A DNA stretch of 34,763 nucleotides from Prevotella sp. (GCA_016291005.1 JAEEVT010000010.1:1-34763), one strand, 5' to 3'. Positions 7,067-15,958 are shown, numbered from the stretch's first letter. The notes: generated by a model from the letters alone, not told the origin. Program-made: numbers and translations.

Positions 7067-8380
7067 ATGAATATAGCAATTGTAGGAACAGGATATGTAG
7101 GTTTGGTCAGCGGAACATGTTTCGCTGAGATGGGAGCGCATGTAACGTGTGTCGATGTAGACACTCAGAAGATAGAAAAGCTGAAAAACGGCATCATGCC
7201 CATCTATGAGCCTGGACTGGAAGAACTGGTACGCCGTAACGTGGAGTTCGACCGTCTTAACTTTACCACCGACCTGACTGAGGTGCTCGACGATGTCGAG
7301 GTGGTATTCTCCGCTGTGGGAACGCCCCCCGATGAGGACGGCAGTGCTGACCTGAAGTACGTTCTTGCCGTTGCCCGTCAGTTTGGACAGCACATCAACA
7401 AGTACACTATCTTGGTCACGAAGTCTACCGTTCCTGTCGGTACAGCCAAGAAGGTGAAGGCCGCCATTCAGGAAGAGCTCGACAAACGTGGTGTTCAGGT
7501 CCCGTTCGACGTTGCCAGCAATCCTGAGTTCCTCAAGGAAGGTGCCGCTATTAAGGACTTTATGAGTCCTGACCGCGTGGTGGTAGGTACCGAGTCAGAG
7601 AAGGCCCGCGAGGTCATGACGCGCCTCTACAAGCCTTTCCTGATCAACAATTTCCGTGTTATCTTCATGGATATCCCCTCTGCCGAGATGACGAAGTATG
7701 CCGCTAACGCTATGCTGGCTACCCGTATCTCGTTTATGAACGACATCGCCAACCTTTGTGAACGTGTTGGCGCTAATGTTGACAGCGTGCGTAAGGGCAT
7801 CGGCACAGATACCCGTATTGGTACAAAGTTCCTCTATGCCGGTTGCGGATATGGCGGATCGTGCTTCCCTAAGGATGTGAAAGCCCTGTTGCACACGGGT
7901 CTCGACAATGGCTACCACATGGAAGTCATCGAGGCCGTCGAGCGTGTCAACGAGAAGCAGAAGTCCATCGTCTACGACAAGATTATCCGTGCTGCAGGCA
8001 GCGTGAAGGGGAAAACCGTTGCCGTCATTGGCCTCTCGTTCAAGCCAGAGACTGACGACATGCGCGAGGCTCCTGCTTTGGTTGTCATCGACAAACTTTT
8101 GAAAGACGGGGCCTCTGTGCGCGTCTTTGATCCTATTGCTATGGATGAGTGCCGTCGTCGCATTGGCGACAGCGTCACCTATTGTAAGAATATTTATGAT
8201 GCTGCCGATGGTGCCGACGTCTTCGCGCTGATGACGGAGTGGCGCCAGTTCCGTATGCCTTCCTGGAACGTCATCCAGAAGGTCATGACGGGCAACGTTG
8301 TTGTTGACGGCAGGAACATCTACGACCGTTCCGAGTTGGAATCCTATGGATTTGTCTACTCGCGCATCGGAGAACAATAA
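7067..8380 (+). CDS. ugd: UDP-glucose 6-dehydrogenase family protein
   Basis: Oxidises a UDP-hexose (normally UDP-glucose) to the uronate with two NAD. It has the N-terminal NAD fold with GTGYVG (residues 7-12), the EFLKEGAA loop, the catalytic Cys266 in GCGYGGSCFPKD, and the C-terminal UDP-binding part (SFKPETDDMREAP). The 437-residue length matches family members. It follows the His-rich gene by 18 bp and precedes the WbpM-like gene by 10 bp. Substrate choice between UDP-glucose and UDP-HexNAc cannot be settled by eye, but the sequence is closest to UDP-glucose dehydrogenases. A sugar-1-kinase two genes downstream fits a uronate-containing polymer. Confidence 0.93.
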   Translation: MNIAIVGTGYVGLVSGTCFAEMGAHVTCVDVDTQKIEKLKNGIMPIYEPGLEELVRRNVEFDRLNFTTDLTEVLDDVEVVFSAVGTPPDEDGSADLKYVLAVARQFGQHINKYTILVTKSTVPVGTAKKVKAAIQEELDKRGVQVPFDVASNPEFLKEGAAIKDFMSPDRVVVGTESEKAREVMTRLYKPFLINNFRVIFMDIPSAEMTKYAANAMLATRISFMNDIANLCERVGANVDSVRKGIGTDTRIGTKFLYAGCGYGGSCFPKDVKALLHTGLDNGYHMEVIEAVERVNEKQKSIVYDKIIRAAGSVKGKTVAVIGLSFKPETDDMREAPALVVIDKLLKDGASVRVFDPIAMDECRRRIGDSVTYCKNIYDAADGADVFALMTEWRQFRMPSWNVIQKVMTGNVVVDGRNIYDRSELESYGFVYSRIGEQ

Positions 8381-8390
8381 TCTTAGTTCA

Positions 8391-10310
8391 ATGAAAAATC
8401 CCGTAAGAGGCATACTTAACTGGTATTTCAGCCGGAACTCACTGCCTTATTGGTGCCTTCTGCTGGTCGATACGATGACTGTGTTGGTGTGTGTGCTATT
8501 CACATACTGGATATTCCGCAAAACACAAGTCATCTTCGATAACCGCTTTGAAGTACTCTATACGGCCATCGCTTATAGCCTGTTAAGTTGGGTGGGAGCA
8601 CGTTTGTTCCGAACCTATTCCGGTGTGGTACGCTACTCCAGCTTCATCGACCTGTTGCATGTGGCTTTTGCCAACGTGGTATCCGTCGTCCTATGCCTCA
8701 TTCTTTCGTATAGCATGGATGCTTTGCATGTAGATGCCTTGTCGGCACTGACCCAGACGGAAACCGTTGTGGCTTTCTTCATAGCAACTTTGGTGATGTG
8801 GGGTGTGCGCGTCCTGGTAAAGACCTTGCATGACGTCACCCTGCAGCGCGACCGTGCCATACGTGTGCTCATCTATGGTGCATTGTCCGGTGGTGTGGGT
8901 TTGGCCAAGAACATCCGCAGCCAGCGGCCGCAGCGTTTCCGCTTATGTGGCTTTATCTCCCACGACAAGCGTGCAAAGCACATGCTGCTGATGGGCGAAA
9001 AGGTATATAACATTGACGACAACCTCCTTGAGGTCATCAAGGAAAAACGCATCGAGGCAGTCCTTGTGTCACCGCTTCGCTCCAGCGAGTTCCGTAACAA
9101 TCAGGATATTCAGGACATGCTGATTAATGCCGGCGTGCGCATTTTCATGGCTCAGCAGGTGAAAGAGGCCAGTTTGGAAGACAACGACCTGACGGATGAG
9201 GAAATCAAGAACATGCAGATGCGCGAGGTGTCGGTAGAAGACTTGTTGCCTCGTCAGGAAATTGTCGTGGACTTGGAGTCTGTTGCAGCTCAGTTGAAGG
9301 GTAAGCGCATCCTGGTGACAGGCTCCGCTGGCAGCATTGGCTCTGAGCTTGTGCGCCAGATTGCTGAATTCCAGCCTGCTAAGATGATGCTCATCGACCA
9401 GGCCGAGACGCCTCAGCACGACATCCGTCTGATGATGGTCAAGGACTTCCCCAACGTTGATGCCGAGGCCATCGTGACCAGCATCAGCCGTCAGCGCCGT
9501 ATGGAGGAGGTCTTCCGTACGTTCCGTCCTGACTATGTGTTCCATGCCGCTGCCTACAAGCATGTGCCTATGATGGAGGATAACCCCTCGGAGGCTGTAC
9601 TCAACAATATCTATGGCACGAAGGTTATTGCCGACTTCAGCGTGAAGTATGGTGTCAAGAAGTTTGTGATGGTTTCCACAGATAAGGCAGTCAACCCCAC
9701 TAATGTCATGGGTTGTTCGAAGCGCATCTGCGAGATCTATGTCCAGTCGCTGAACAACAGCCAGCAGACGACGCAGTTCGTGACGACGCGTTTTGGCAAT
9801 GTCTTGGGTTCAAACGGCAGCGTCATCCCCCTGTTCAGGGAACAAATCAAGAACGGTGGCCCTGTTACGGTGACTGACGAGCGCATTGTACGCTTCTTCA
9901 TGCTCATCCCTGAGGCTTGTAAGCTGGTGCTTGAGGCTGGTACGAAGGGACATGGAGGCGAGATTTTCGTTTTCGACATGGGACAGCCCGTGAAGATTGC
10001 CGATCTGGCCCGTCGTATGATTATGCTTTCCGGCGCCAAGAACGTAGAGATCAAGTTTACTGGTCTGCGTCCGGGTGAGAAGCTTTACGAAGAGGTTCTC
10101 AACGAGCTGGAGGGTACCAAGCCGTCGTTCCACAACAAGATACGTATTGCCGAGGTTCGCGAGTACGACTTCGCCGAGGTCAGCAAGGAGGTAGACGAAC
10201 TGATTGAAATTTCGAAACAATATGACGATATGGCTACAGTCAAGATGATGAAGGACATCGTGCCAGAATTCAAGTCCAATAACTCGATTTACGAGCAGTT
10301 GGATAAGTAA
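8391..10310 (+). CDS. membrane-bound nucleotide-sugar 4,6-dehydratase, WbpM/CapD-like
   Basis: Converts UDP-GlcNAc or a similar nucleotide sugar to a 4-keto-6-deoxy intermediate. ATG 8391 (MKNPVRGILNWYF) is chosen over the upstream in-frame GTG-like start because it follows the ugd stop by 10 bp; the protein is then 639 residues. Residues 1-150 contain four membrane helices, followed by a CoA-binding-like Rossmann domain (about 160-290). The catalytic SDR domain has GSAGSIG at 311-317. The active-site region STDKAVNPTNVMGCSKR (429-445) carries the WbpM/FlaA1-type variant in which Tyr of YxxxK is replaced by Met. The long membrane-anchored architecture is typical of capsule and O-antigen loci. 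Confidence 0.93.
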   Translation: MKNPVRGILNWYFSRNSLPYWCLLLVDTMTVLVCVLFTYWIFRKTQVIFDNRFEVLYTAIAYSLLSWVGARLFRTYSGVVRYSSFIDLLHVAFANVVSVVLCLILSYSMDALHVDALSALTQTETVVAFFIATLVMWGVRVLVKTLHDVTLQRDRAIRVLIYGALSGGVGLAKNIRSQRPQRFRLCGFISHDKRAKHMLLMGEKVYNIDDNLLEVIKEKRIEAVLVSPLRSSEFRNNQDIQDMLINAGVRIFMAQQVKEASLEDNDLTDEEIKNMQMREVSVEDLLPRQEIVVDLESVAAQLKGKRILVTGSAGSIGSELVRQIAEFQPAKMMLIDQAETPQHDIRLMMVKDFPNVDAEAIVTSISRQRRMEEVFRTFRPDYVFHAAAYKHVPMMEDNPSEAVLNNIYGTKVIADFSVKYGVKKFVMVSTDKAVNPTNVMGCSKRICEIYVQSLNNSQQTTQFVTTRFGNVLGSNGSVIPLFREQIKNGGPVTVTDERIVRFFMLIPEACKLVLEAGTKGHGGEIFVFDMGQPVKIADLARRMIMLSGAKNVEIKFTGLRPGEKLYEEVLNELEGTKPSFHNKIRIAEVREYDFAEVSKEVDELIEISKQYDDMATVKMMKDIVPEFKSNNSIYEQLDK

Positions 10311-10316
10311 AAGCCT

Positions 10317-11456
10317 ATGGATTATCAATATCATATCTTTTCGCCTTATCGGGTTTGTCCGATAGGTGCCCATGTGGACCACCAGCACGGACTGGTGACG
10401 GGCTTTGCCATCGACAAGGGCGTTGACCTGTGGTTTAATGTACGCGATGACGAGATGGTAAACCTGTCGTCGCGGACTTTTGAAGGCGACGTCAGCTTTG
10501 AGATTACCAAACCCTCGCAAATCAAGGAACGCCATTGGGGCGACTACGCCCGTGGCGCCAAGTATGCCCTGCGCAAACGCTTTGAGCTGAAGTACGGCAT
10601 CGATGGCGTCATCCAGGGCTCGCTGCCTGTCGGTGGCTTGTCGTCGAGTGCAGCCGTGCTGATTGCCTATGTCATGGCCTTCGCTAAAGCCAACGACATC
10701 ACGCTTCAGCCTTTCGAAATCGTGAAGATTGCCTCTGAGGCTGAACGCGAGTACATAGGTTTGAACAATGGTTTGCTCGACCAGGCCTGTATAGCTTTGG
10801 GTAAGAAAGACGGTTTGCTGTTCCTCGACTGCGATTCGAATGACTGGCGCATCATCCGCCGCCATCCTGACATGCCTGACTTTGAGATTGGCATATTCTT
10901 CTCCGGACTGACGCGCTCGTTGGTCAATAGCGACTATAACTTAAGAGTTTACGAGTGTAAAACGGCAGCATGGAACATGCTGGCCTATACCGATCAGCCG
11001 CTGAAGACCTTCGACAAGACCTTCCTGCGAGACATCCCAAAGGCAACCTTTGACAAGACGAAGATTGCTATGCCGGCACGTTTTGCCCGCCGTGCCGAGC
11101 ATTTCTATACTGAGTATCGCCGTGTGCGCCAGGGTGTTACAGCTTGGGAGACGGGTAATATGAAACTTTTTGGCAAACTGTCCTTCGATTCTTGCGAGTC
11201 GAGCATCCACAACTACGAGTGCGGCTCGCCAGAGCTTATCGCCATCTACGAGATTATTCGCCAGCTGCCCGGTGTCTGGGGCGGCCGCTTCTCGGGTGCG
11301 GGATTCAAGGGGGCCTGTATCGCTCTTGTCGATCCAGCCTATAAAGAAGAAATTGGTAAGGTGCTGACAGAGAAGTATCTGGAGCAGTTCCCTGAGTACG
11401 AGAAGTCCTTCCAGGTATTTTGGGTGCATCCTGACGACGGCGCGAGATTCGTATAA
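10317..11456 (+). CDS. GHMP sugar 1-kinase (galactokinase / galacturonokinase-like)
   Basis: An ATP-dependent sugar 1-kinase of the galactokinase branch. Motif 1 is SPYRVCPIGAHVDHQHG (9-25), motif 2 LPVGGLSSSAA (103-113) and motif 3 GRFSGAGFKGAC (about 322-333). Bacterial galactokinases usually read GRxNLIGEHTDY at motif 1. The PYRxCPxGAHxDHQxG form, the NYECG block and several other stretches instead resemble, from memory, plant galacturonokinase. It begins 6 bp after the WbpM-like gene and is last in the operon. With ugd in the same operon a uronate substrate is attractive but unproven; automated annotation would probably say galactokinase. Confidence 0.88.
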   Translation: MDYQYHIFSPYRVCPIGAHVDHQHGLVTGFAIDKGVDLWFNVRDDEMVNLSSRTFEGDVSFEITKPSQIKERHWGDYARGAKYALRKRFELKYGIDGVIQGSLPVGGLSSSAAVLIAYVMAFAKANDITLQPFEIVKIASEAEREYIGLNNGLLDQACIALGKKDGLLFLDCDSNDWRIIRRHPDMPDFEIGIFFSGLTRSLVNSDYNLRVYECKTAAWNMLAYTDQPLKTFDKTFLRDIPKATFDKTKIAMPARFARRAEHFYTEYRRVRQGVTAWETGNMKLFGKLSFDSCESSIHNYECGSPELIAIYEIIRQLPGVWGGRFSGAGFKGACIALVDPAYKEEIGKVLTEKYLEQFPEYEKSFQVFWVHPDDGARFV

Positions 11457-11459
11457 GGA

Positions 11460-11511
11460 TTAAGAGTGTTGATTGCAAAGCCACACTTTGATTGCAAGGC
11501 CACACTCTTAA
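11460..11511. repeat. tandem 19-bp repeat inside an inverted repeat
   Basis: Two adjacent 19-bp direct repeats (11469-11487 and 11488-11506) differ at one base. They are bracketed by perfect 9-bp inverted arms (11460-11468 and 11503-11511). The remainder of the 132-bp gap to the M48 gene contains a small hairpin with loop TTC near 11551-11566 and no recognisable promoter. The structure may terminate the polysaccharide operon, but there is no T-run. Confidence 0.7.
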
Positions 11512-11588
11512 AGAGAGAACCTTTAGGTCAAAGAATGTTGAATGTTGAGTTGTCGCCTTCGGCGATTATGAATTTAGAGTTAGGAATT

Positions 11589-12467
11589 ATGAAGAATGTG
11601 AAACTGTTTTTGATGTCGTTGGTGGCTGTAGTCCTGGTGGGCTGCGGTACCACGAAGACGGTGCCCCTGACGGGTCGCCAGCAGAGTCTGATGGTAAGCG
11701 ATGGCGAGGTGCTGAGCCTTTCCACGCAGCAGTATCAGGAGTTTATGAAGACTGCCAAAGTCTCTACCAATGCTACCAACACGGCAATGGTGAAAAGAGT
11801 AGGGCAGAATCTGGCCACAGCGGTGACAAACTATCTGAATGCCAATGGAATGGCTGAGGATGCCAAAAGCTTCCAGTGGACGTTCAATCTGGTTCAGAAC
11901 AACGAGGTGAATGCCTGGTGTATGCCTGGCGGACTCATCTGCGTCTATGAGGGCCTGTTACCCGTTACCCAGAACGAGGCCTCACTGGCCATTGTCCTTG
12001 GTCATGAGATAGCTCATGCCGTGGCTCGTCACTCTGCCGAGCAGATGAGTACGCAGATCAAGCAGCAGTACGGCCTGCAGATTGGTACTGCCGTAGCCGG
12101 CGCATTTGGTATGGGCGCCAACACGCAGTCTATCGTCCAGGCCATCGTTGCCCAAGGCTTTAATTTCAAGAACCTGAAGTATTCGCGCAACCACGAGAGC
12201 GAAGCTGACCACATGGGACTTATTTTCGCCGCTATGGCAGGTTACGACCCGTCGGTGGCTGTCAGCTTCTGGCAGCGCATGTCGCAGCAGTCCAATAACC
12301 AAACCGCCGAATTCCTGAGTGACCATCCGTCGGATGCCACCCGCATCAGGCAAATCCAGGAGTGGCTGCCCGAGGCCCAGCGTTACTATAAGCCCGCAAC
12401 AACTGCAACTACTACTACTACGAAGAAGACCACCACAACGAAAAAGACTACGACAAAAAAGAAATAA
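11589..12467 (+). CDS. M48-family metalloprotease lipoprotein
   Basis: A periplasm-facing zinc protease of the BepA/LoiP type. ATG 11589 is preferred to upstream in-frame codons because MKNVKLFLMSLVAVVLVGCG is a lipoprotein signal with the lipid-anchored Cys at residue 19; the protein is 292 residues. The zinc motif HEIAH is at 139-143 with Glu140 catalytic, and the third ligand is Glu205 in NHESEADHMG. The C-terminus is a low-complexity Thr/Lys tail (residues ~272-292) outside the catalytic fold. It lies 3 bp before the exported C1 peptidase gene, so the two are cotranscribed. Family members process or clear misassembled envelope proteins. Confidence 0.94.
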   Translation: MKNVKLFLMSLVAVVLVGCGTTKTVPLTGRQQSLMVSDGEVLSLSTQQYQEFMKTAKVSTNATNTAMVKRVGQNLATAVTNYLNANGMAEDAKSFQWTFNLVQNNEVNAWCMPGGLICVYEGLLPVTQNEASLAIVLGHEIAHAVARHSAEQMSTQIKQQYGLQIGTAVAGAFGMGANTQSIVQAIVAQGFNFKNLKYSRNHESEADHMGLIFAAMAGYDPSVAVSFWQRMSQQSNNQTAEFLSDHPSDATRIRQIQEWLPEAQRYYKPATTATTTTTKKTTTTKKTTTKKK

Positions 12468-12470
12468 CCC

Positions 12471-13868
12471 ATGATGAAATCAACGATGATGACCCTCTTG
12501 CTGGGTCTCTCGCTCAGTGCTGCTGCCCAGACCAAGGACGGTGGTATCTCTGCCCAGATGCTCCAGCAGATACAGCAACAGAACGCCCCCACGGCTTCCG
12601 ACCGTGCCCTGCGTAACGCCCTGGCCTCCAACGGTATCGATGTGCTGGCACGCAGTCAGGAGAGTACCCGCGCCCTCGACACCTATTTTAATGTAGAGAC
12701 CAAGAAGCAGAGCATCACCAACCAGAAATCGTCTGGCCGTTGCTGGATGTTCAGCGGACTGAACGTGCTGCGCGCCAACTTTGCCAAGCGTACCGACTCG
12801 CTGACCGTCAGCCTCTCGCAGGACTACCTCTTCTTCTGGGATCAGTTGGAGAAGGCTAACCTCATGCTGCAGGGCGTTATCGACACGGGCAAGAAGCCCA
12901 TCGACGATCAGCGTGTACAGTTCTTCTTCCACTATCCGCTGAACGATGGAGGTACTTTCTGTGGCGTGGCCGACCTCGCCGAGAAGTACGGCCTGGTGCC
13001 CACCGAGGTGCAGCCCGAGACCTATTCTGCCGAGAATACGTCGCGTATGTCGGCTATCATCAAGAGCAAACTGCGCGAGCAGGGCTTGGAGTTGCGCCGT
13101 ATGGTCAATGACGGCAAGAAGACTGCCGACATCCAGAAGCGCAAGACCCAGATGCTCGGAGAGATATACCATATGCTGGTCATCACCTTGGGCGAACCCG
13201 TCAAGGAGTTCACCCACGTCTTCCGCGATAAGAACGGCAAGCCTCTCCGCGAGCCGAAGAAATACACGCCAAAGGAGTTCTATCAGGAGATTGTCGGCGG
13301 ACCACTCAACGGCACCTTCATCATGGTGATGAACGACCCGCGCCGCGAGTACTATAAGACTTACGAGGTGGAGTACGACCGCCACACCTACGATGGCCAC
13401 AACTGGAAGTACCTCAACCTGCCTATGGAGGAGATTGAGACGCTGGCCATTGCCTCGCTGAAGGATGGCCGTAAGCTCTACTCCAGCTACGACGTTGGCA
13501 AGCAGCTCGACCGCAAGCGCGGCTACTGTGATATCGAGAACTTCGACTACGCCTCGCTCTTTAACACCACGTTCACCATGAACAAGGCCGACCGCATCGC
13601 GACTTTCGACAGCGGTTCCACCCACGCGATGACGCTCACCGCCGTCGACCTCGATAAGGAAGGTCGCCCGATGAAGTGGAAGGTGGAGAACTCCTGGGGT
13701 TCCGATTCCGGCCATAACGGCTACGTCATCATGACCGCCCGTTGGTTCCGCGAATACATGTTCCGCTTAGTGGTTGACAAGAAGTACGTTTCTGACAAGC
13801 TCCTAAAGGACTTCGAGCAGAAACCCATCATGGTTATGCCCGAAGATCCCCTCTTCCAAATGGACTGA
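12471..13868 (+). CDS. exported C1-family peptidase, bleomycin hydrolase / PepC type
   Basis: A papain-fold cysteine aminopeptidase. The catalytic triad is Cys91 in SSGRCWMFSG, His385 in GSTHAMTL and Asn407 in VENSWGS, with Gln84 in the NQKSSG motif as oxyanion-hole candidate. Unlike cytoplasmic PepC it starts with a signal peptide (about 1-19, ending AAAQ), so it should be periplasmic. The start could be Met1 or Met2. The 465-residue length agrees with the family (about 450 plus signal). Translation starts 3 bp after the M48 stop, suggesting coupled expression of two envelope peptidases. A 411-codon frame on the opposite strand is a codon-bias artefact. Confidence 0.94.
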   Translation: MMKSTMMTLLLGLSLSAAAQTKDGGISAQMLQQIQQQNAPTASDRALRNALASNGIDVLARSQESTRALDTYFNVETKKQSITNQKSSGRCWMFSGLNVLRANFAKRTDSLTVSLSQDYLFFWDQLEKANLMLQGVIDTGKKPIDDQRVQFFFHYPLNDGGTFCGVADLAEKYGLVPTEVQPETYSAENTSRMSAIIKSKLREQGLELRRMVNDGKKTADIQKRKTQMLGEIYHMLVITLGEPVKEFTHVFRDKNGKPLREPKKYTPKEFYQEIVGGPLNGTFIMVMNDPRREYYKTYEVEYDRHTYDGHNWKYLNLPMEEIETLAIASLKDGRKLYSSYDVGKQLDRKRGYCDIENFDYASLFNTTFTMNKADRIATFDSGSTHAMTLTAVDLDKEGRPMKWKVENSWGSDSGHNGYVIMTARWFREYMFRLVVDKKYVSDKLLKDFEQKPIMVMPEDPLFQMD

Positions 13869-13888
13869 TTCCCAGCCTGGGAACAGTC
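13863..13888. repeat. hairpin at the end of the C1 peptidase gene
   Basis: GACTG-A-TTCCCA pairs with TGGGAA-CAGTC around the 3-nt loop GCC, with a single bulged A; the stop codon is inside the left arm. There is no T-run, so it is more likely an mRNA 3' end stabiliser than a terminator. Confidence 0.6.
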
Positions 13889-13890
13889 AG

Positions 13891-14015
13891 AAATCACCGA
13901 GAAAAGTTACAATTATTGCCGTGATTTCCGCAAGAAATCACGGCAATAATTGAAGGAAATCACGGCAATAATTGAAGGAAATCACGGCAACTTCTGCAAC
14001 TTTTCTACGTGATTT
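13891..14015. repeat. 125-bp composite palindromic repeat
   Basis: The core is a perfect 19-bp inverted repeat (13910-13928 with 13934-13952, 5-nt loop). Its right arm begins a 22-bp direct repeat present twice in full (13934-13955, 13956-13977) and once in part (13978-13990). Outer arms, AAATCAC-nn-AGAAAAGTT at 13891-13908 and its complement at 13998-14015, make the whole block an imperfect palindrome. It fills the gap between convergent genes and could act as a bidirectional terminator or be a family of mobile intergenic repeat. Confidence 0.85.
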
Positions 14016-14026
14016 TGCTCCCAACC

Positions 14027-15958
14027 CTATTTAGGCATTTCCACAATAAACCGGCATCCGTCGTGATAGCTGTCATCATAGATGAGGTCGCCACCCAGGC
14101 TGAGTGCATGACGCTTGCAGAGGGGTAGACCGAGTCCAAGGCCGTCTGAGAGGTCGTCACTCTTCACAAACGGCTTGTAAATCAGTTCATCAGCATTGTC
14201 TGGCAGTCCTGGTCCCACATCCTGCACGGTGAAGCAAACGGAAGTATCGTTCTGCGAGACATGCAACGTGATATGTTCGCCGTCAGAGAACTTAGCGGCA
14301 TTGTAAAGCAGTTCGCGGATGGTTCTCAGCAGATAGATACGATTGGTCAGGATACGAGTAGCGTCGGACAATTCGGTCTCGAAGTTGACCTTGATTCGTT
14401 GGAAGTGACCGAGGGTGTACTCAATGCTCTCACGTGCCACATCGTTGCACGACACCTCATCGTGGCGGTTGCTCATCAGTTCGTCAGCACCTGTCGTCGA
14501 CGAACTGTCGAACAGCATGAGCACCATACGTTTCAAGTGGTCGGCATTATACTTCATGATGCTTGTCATGTCACTCAAGTTCTCTGCTTCGACAGGACTC
14601 AGGGCGGCAGCATTCTTGCTTCGCGAAGCGATACTCTCTTGTAAAACGTTGGCGAAGCCCAATATGATGTTCAGTGGGGTGCGTATCTGGTGCGACAGGT
14701 TTTGGATGAATAACGTCTTTTTCTTGACAGTCTCTTCGGCGAGTTCCATATCACGGGCGCGCTGTTCGTTGTGCTTCCTGAGGGCATCGGCCGTCTCTCG
14801 GATGCTGCCCATGTGGTCACGCAGTTTCTGTTGCATGACGGCAAAGCTGTTTTGCAGCAGTCCGATGTCGTCTTTCTGGTGGGAGAAGGGAATGGCCAAG
14901 TCGTAGTTGCCATGAGTAATATGGCGTGTTGTGTTGAGCAGTTTGTTGATGGGGCTGATGGTTTGCCGGACCACACGTTGACAGAGCCAAAGGATGCCCA
15001 GCAGTCCTAGAATAATCAGGGCAATGATGACATAGCCCAACTGCCGATAGTCTGTCAGCACCTCTTTATCGGGACATACGAGTGCCAGGCTCCATTTAGT
15101 GCCTGGAACGGGCTGGTAACACACATGGCAGCGTGTATCGTTAATGACGATGTGCATCGTACCCTGCTTGTCTTCCACCATCTCGTGCCCCAGTGCTATC
15201 CTGTCGGCATTCAGTTGCGGATCGGCATCGGTAAAGATGGTCTTTCGGAACAGCTGAGTGGTGTCAGGATGTATGAAGAATCGTCCGTTTTCGCCAGTCA
15301 GCACGAAATAGGCATGCGGATAAGGCCGTTCGGCGTCGTTGATGGTCTTTGCCAGATGACGGAACGAGAAGTCGGTGGCTATGACACCGATGATTTGTCC
15401 TGTCTCCGACCGTAACGGCTGACAATAGGTGGCAACGGCCTCGTTGTGGTCGATGGTACCCTCCGTGTGGCCTTCGAACGGCTCCACCCATCCTGCTTTG
15501 CCCATATTGACAGGTACTTTATACCATGGCTTGTCAAAATAGTTAAAGTCCGTTTCGCGGACGGTGGATATCTTGCCGTCGTCGTTGACGGTATAAACCG
15601 AGAATTGTCTTCCGTACTGCGGGAACATATCTGGTACAATACTGACGGTACAGCTCAGAATGCGCGGGTTCAGCATGACAATACGCCTCGAGATGGACTC
15701 CAGTGAGTCTGGGGTAAAATGCTGCTCTAACAGCCTGGCGTTGGCGTTGGTCGGAGCCTCTATCGACCCCATGTAATTACTTACGCGCTGTATGACGGTA
15801 CGGAGAATACTGTTAGAACGCTCTATGGCCTCTTGGCGTATAAGGTAGCGAGACTGGAGGTAGAAGATGCCTAAGGACAACACGAAGATGGGTACGGCCA
15901 GCAGTATGATGTTGATACTGAGTTTGCGCGACAGGCTGCAACTGATTTTACTCATCAT
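14027..15958 (-). CDS. Cache-domain sensor histidine kinase
   Basis: A membrane sensor kinase of 643 residues. It has TM1 (about 15-35), a large periplasmic dCache/PDC domain (about 45-300), TM2 (about 308-328), HAMP (about 330-385) and a coiled coil. HisKA follows with phospho-acceptor His423 in NLSHQIRTPLN, then the HATPase domain with N-box ELLYNAAKFSD (Asn553), G1 VQDVGPGLP and G2 DGLGLGLPL. It ends just after the ATPase domain, so it is not a hybrid kinase, and no response regulator is encoded in this window. It overlaps the upstream Cache-HAMP gene by 11 bp and is the last gene of the unit. ATG 15958 and the adjacent Met2 are both possible starts. Confidence 0.95.
   Translation of the reverse strand: MMSKISCSLSRKLSINIILLAVPIFVLSLGIFYLQSRYLIRQEAIERSNSILRTVIQRVSNYMGSIEAPTNANARLLEQHFTPDSLESISRRIVMLNPRILSCTVSIVPDMFPQYGRQFSVYTVNDDGKISTVRETDFNYFDKPWYKVPVNMGKAGWVEPFEGHTEGTIDHNEAVATYCQPLRSETGQIIGVIATDFSFRHLAKTINDAERPYPHAYFVLTGENGRFFIHPDTTQLFRKTIFTDADPQLNADRIALGHEMVEDKQGTMHIVINDTRCHVCYQPVPGTKWSLALVCPDKEVLTDYRQLGYVIIALIILGLLGILWLCQRVVRQTISPINKLLNTTRHITHGNYDLAIPFSHQKDDIGLLQNSFAVMQQKLRDHMGSIRETADALRKHNEQRARDMELAEETVKKKTLFIQNLSHQIRTPLNIILGFANVLQESIASRSKNAAALSPVEAENLSDMTSIMKYNADHLKRMVLMLFDSSSTTGADELMSNRHDEVSCNDVARESIEYTLGHFQRIKVNFETELSDATRILTNRIYLLRTIRELLYNAAKFSDGEHITLHVSQNDTSVCFTVQDVGPGLPDNADELIYKPFVKSDDLSDGLGLGLPLCKRHALSLGGDLIYDDSYHDGCRFIVEMPK

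Noticed and set aside
8298..8390. Longer N-terminus for the WbpM-like protein overlapping ugd
   Set aside because: The extra residues are the ugd coding sequence in another frame; ATG 8391 gives the normal membrane N-terminus and operon spacing.
12480..13715. A 411-codon open frame on the minus strand opposite the C1 peptidase gene
   Set aside because: It is fully antisense to a gene with an intact catalytic triad, has no recognisable domain or promoter, and its open length follows from the codon bias of the real gene. The same holds for long antisense frames at 9810-10865 and 29058-29825.
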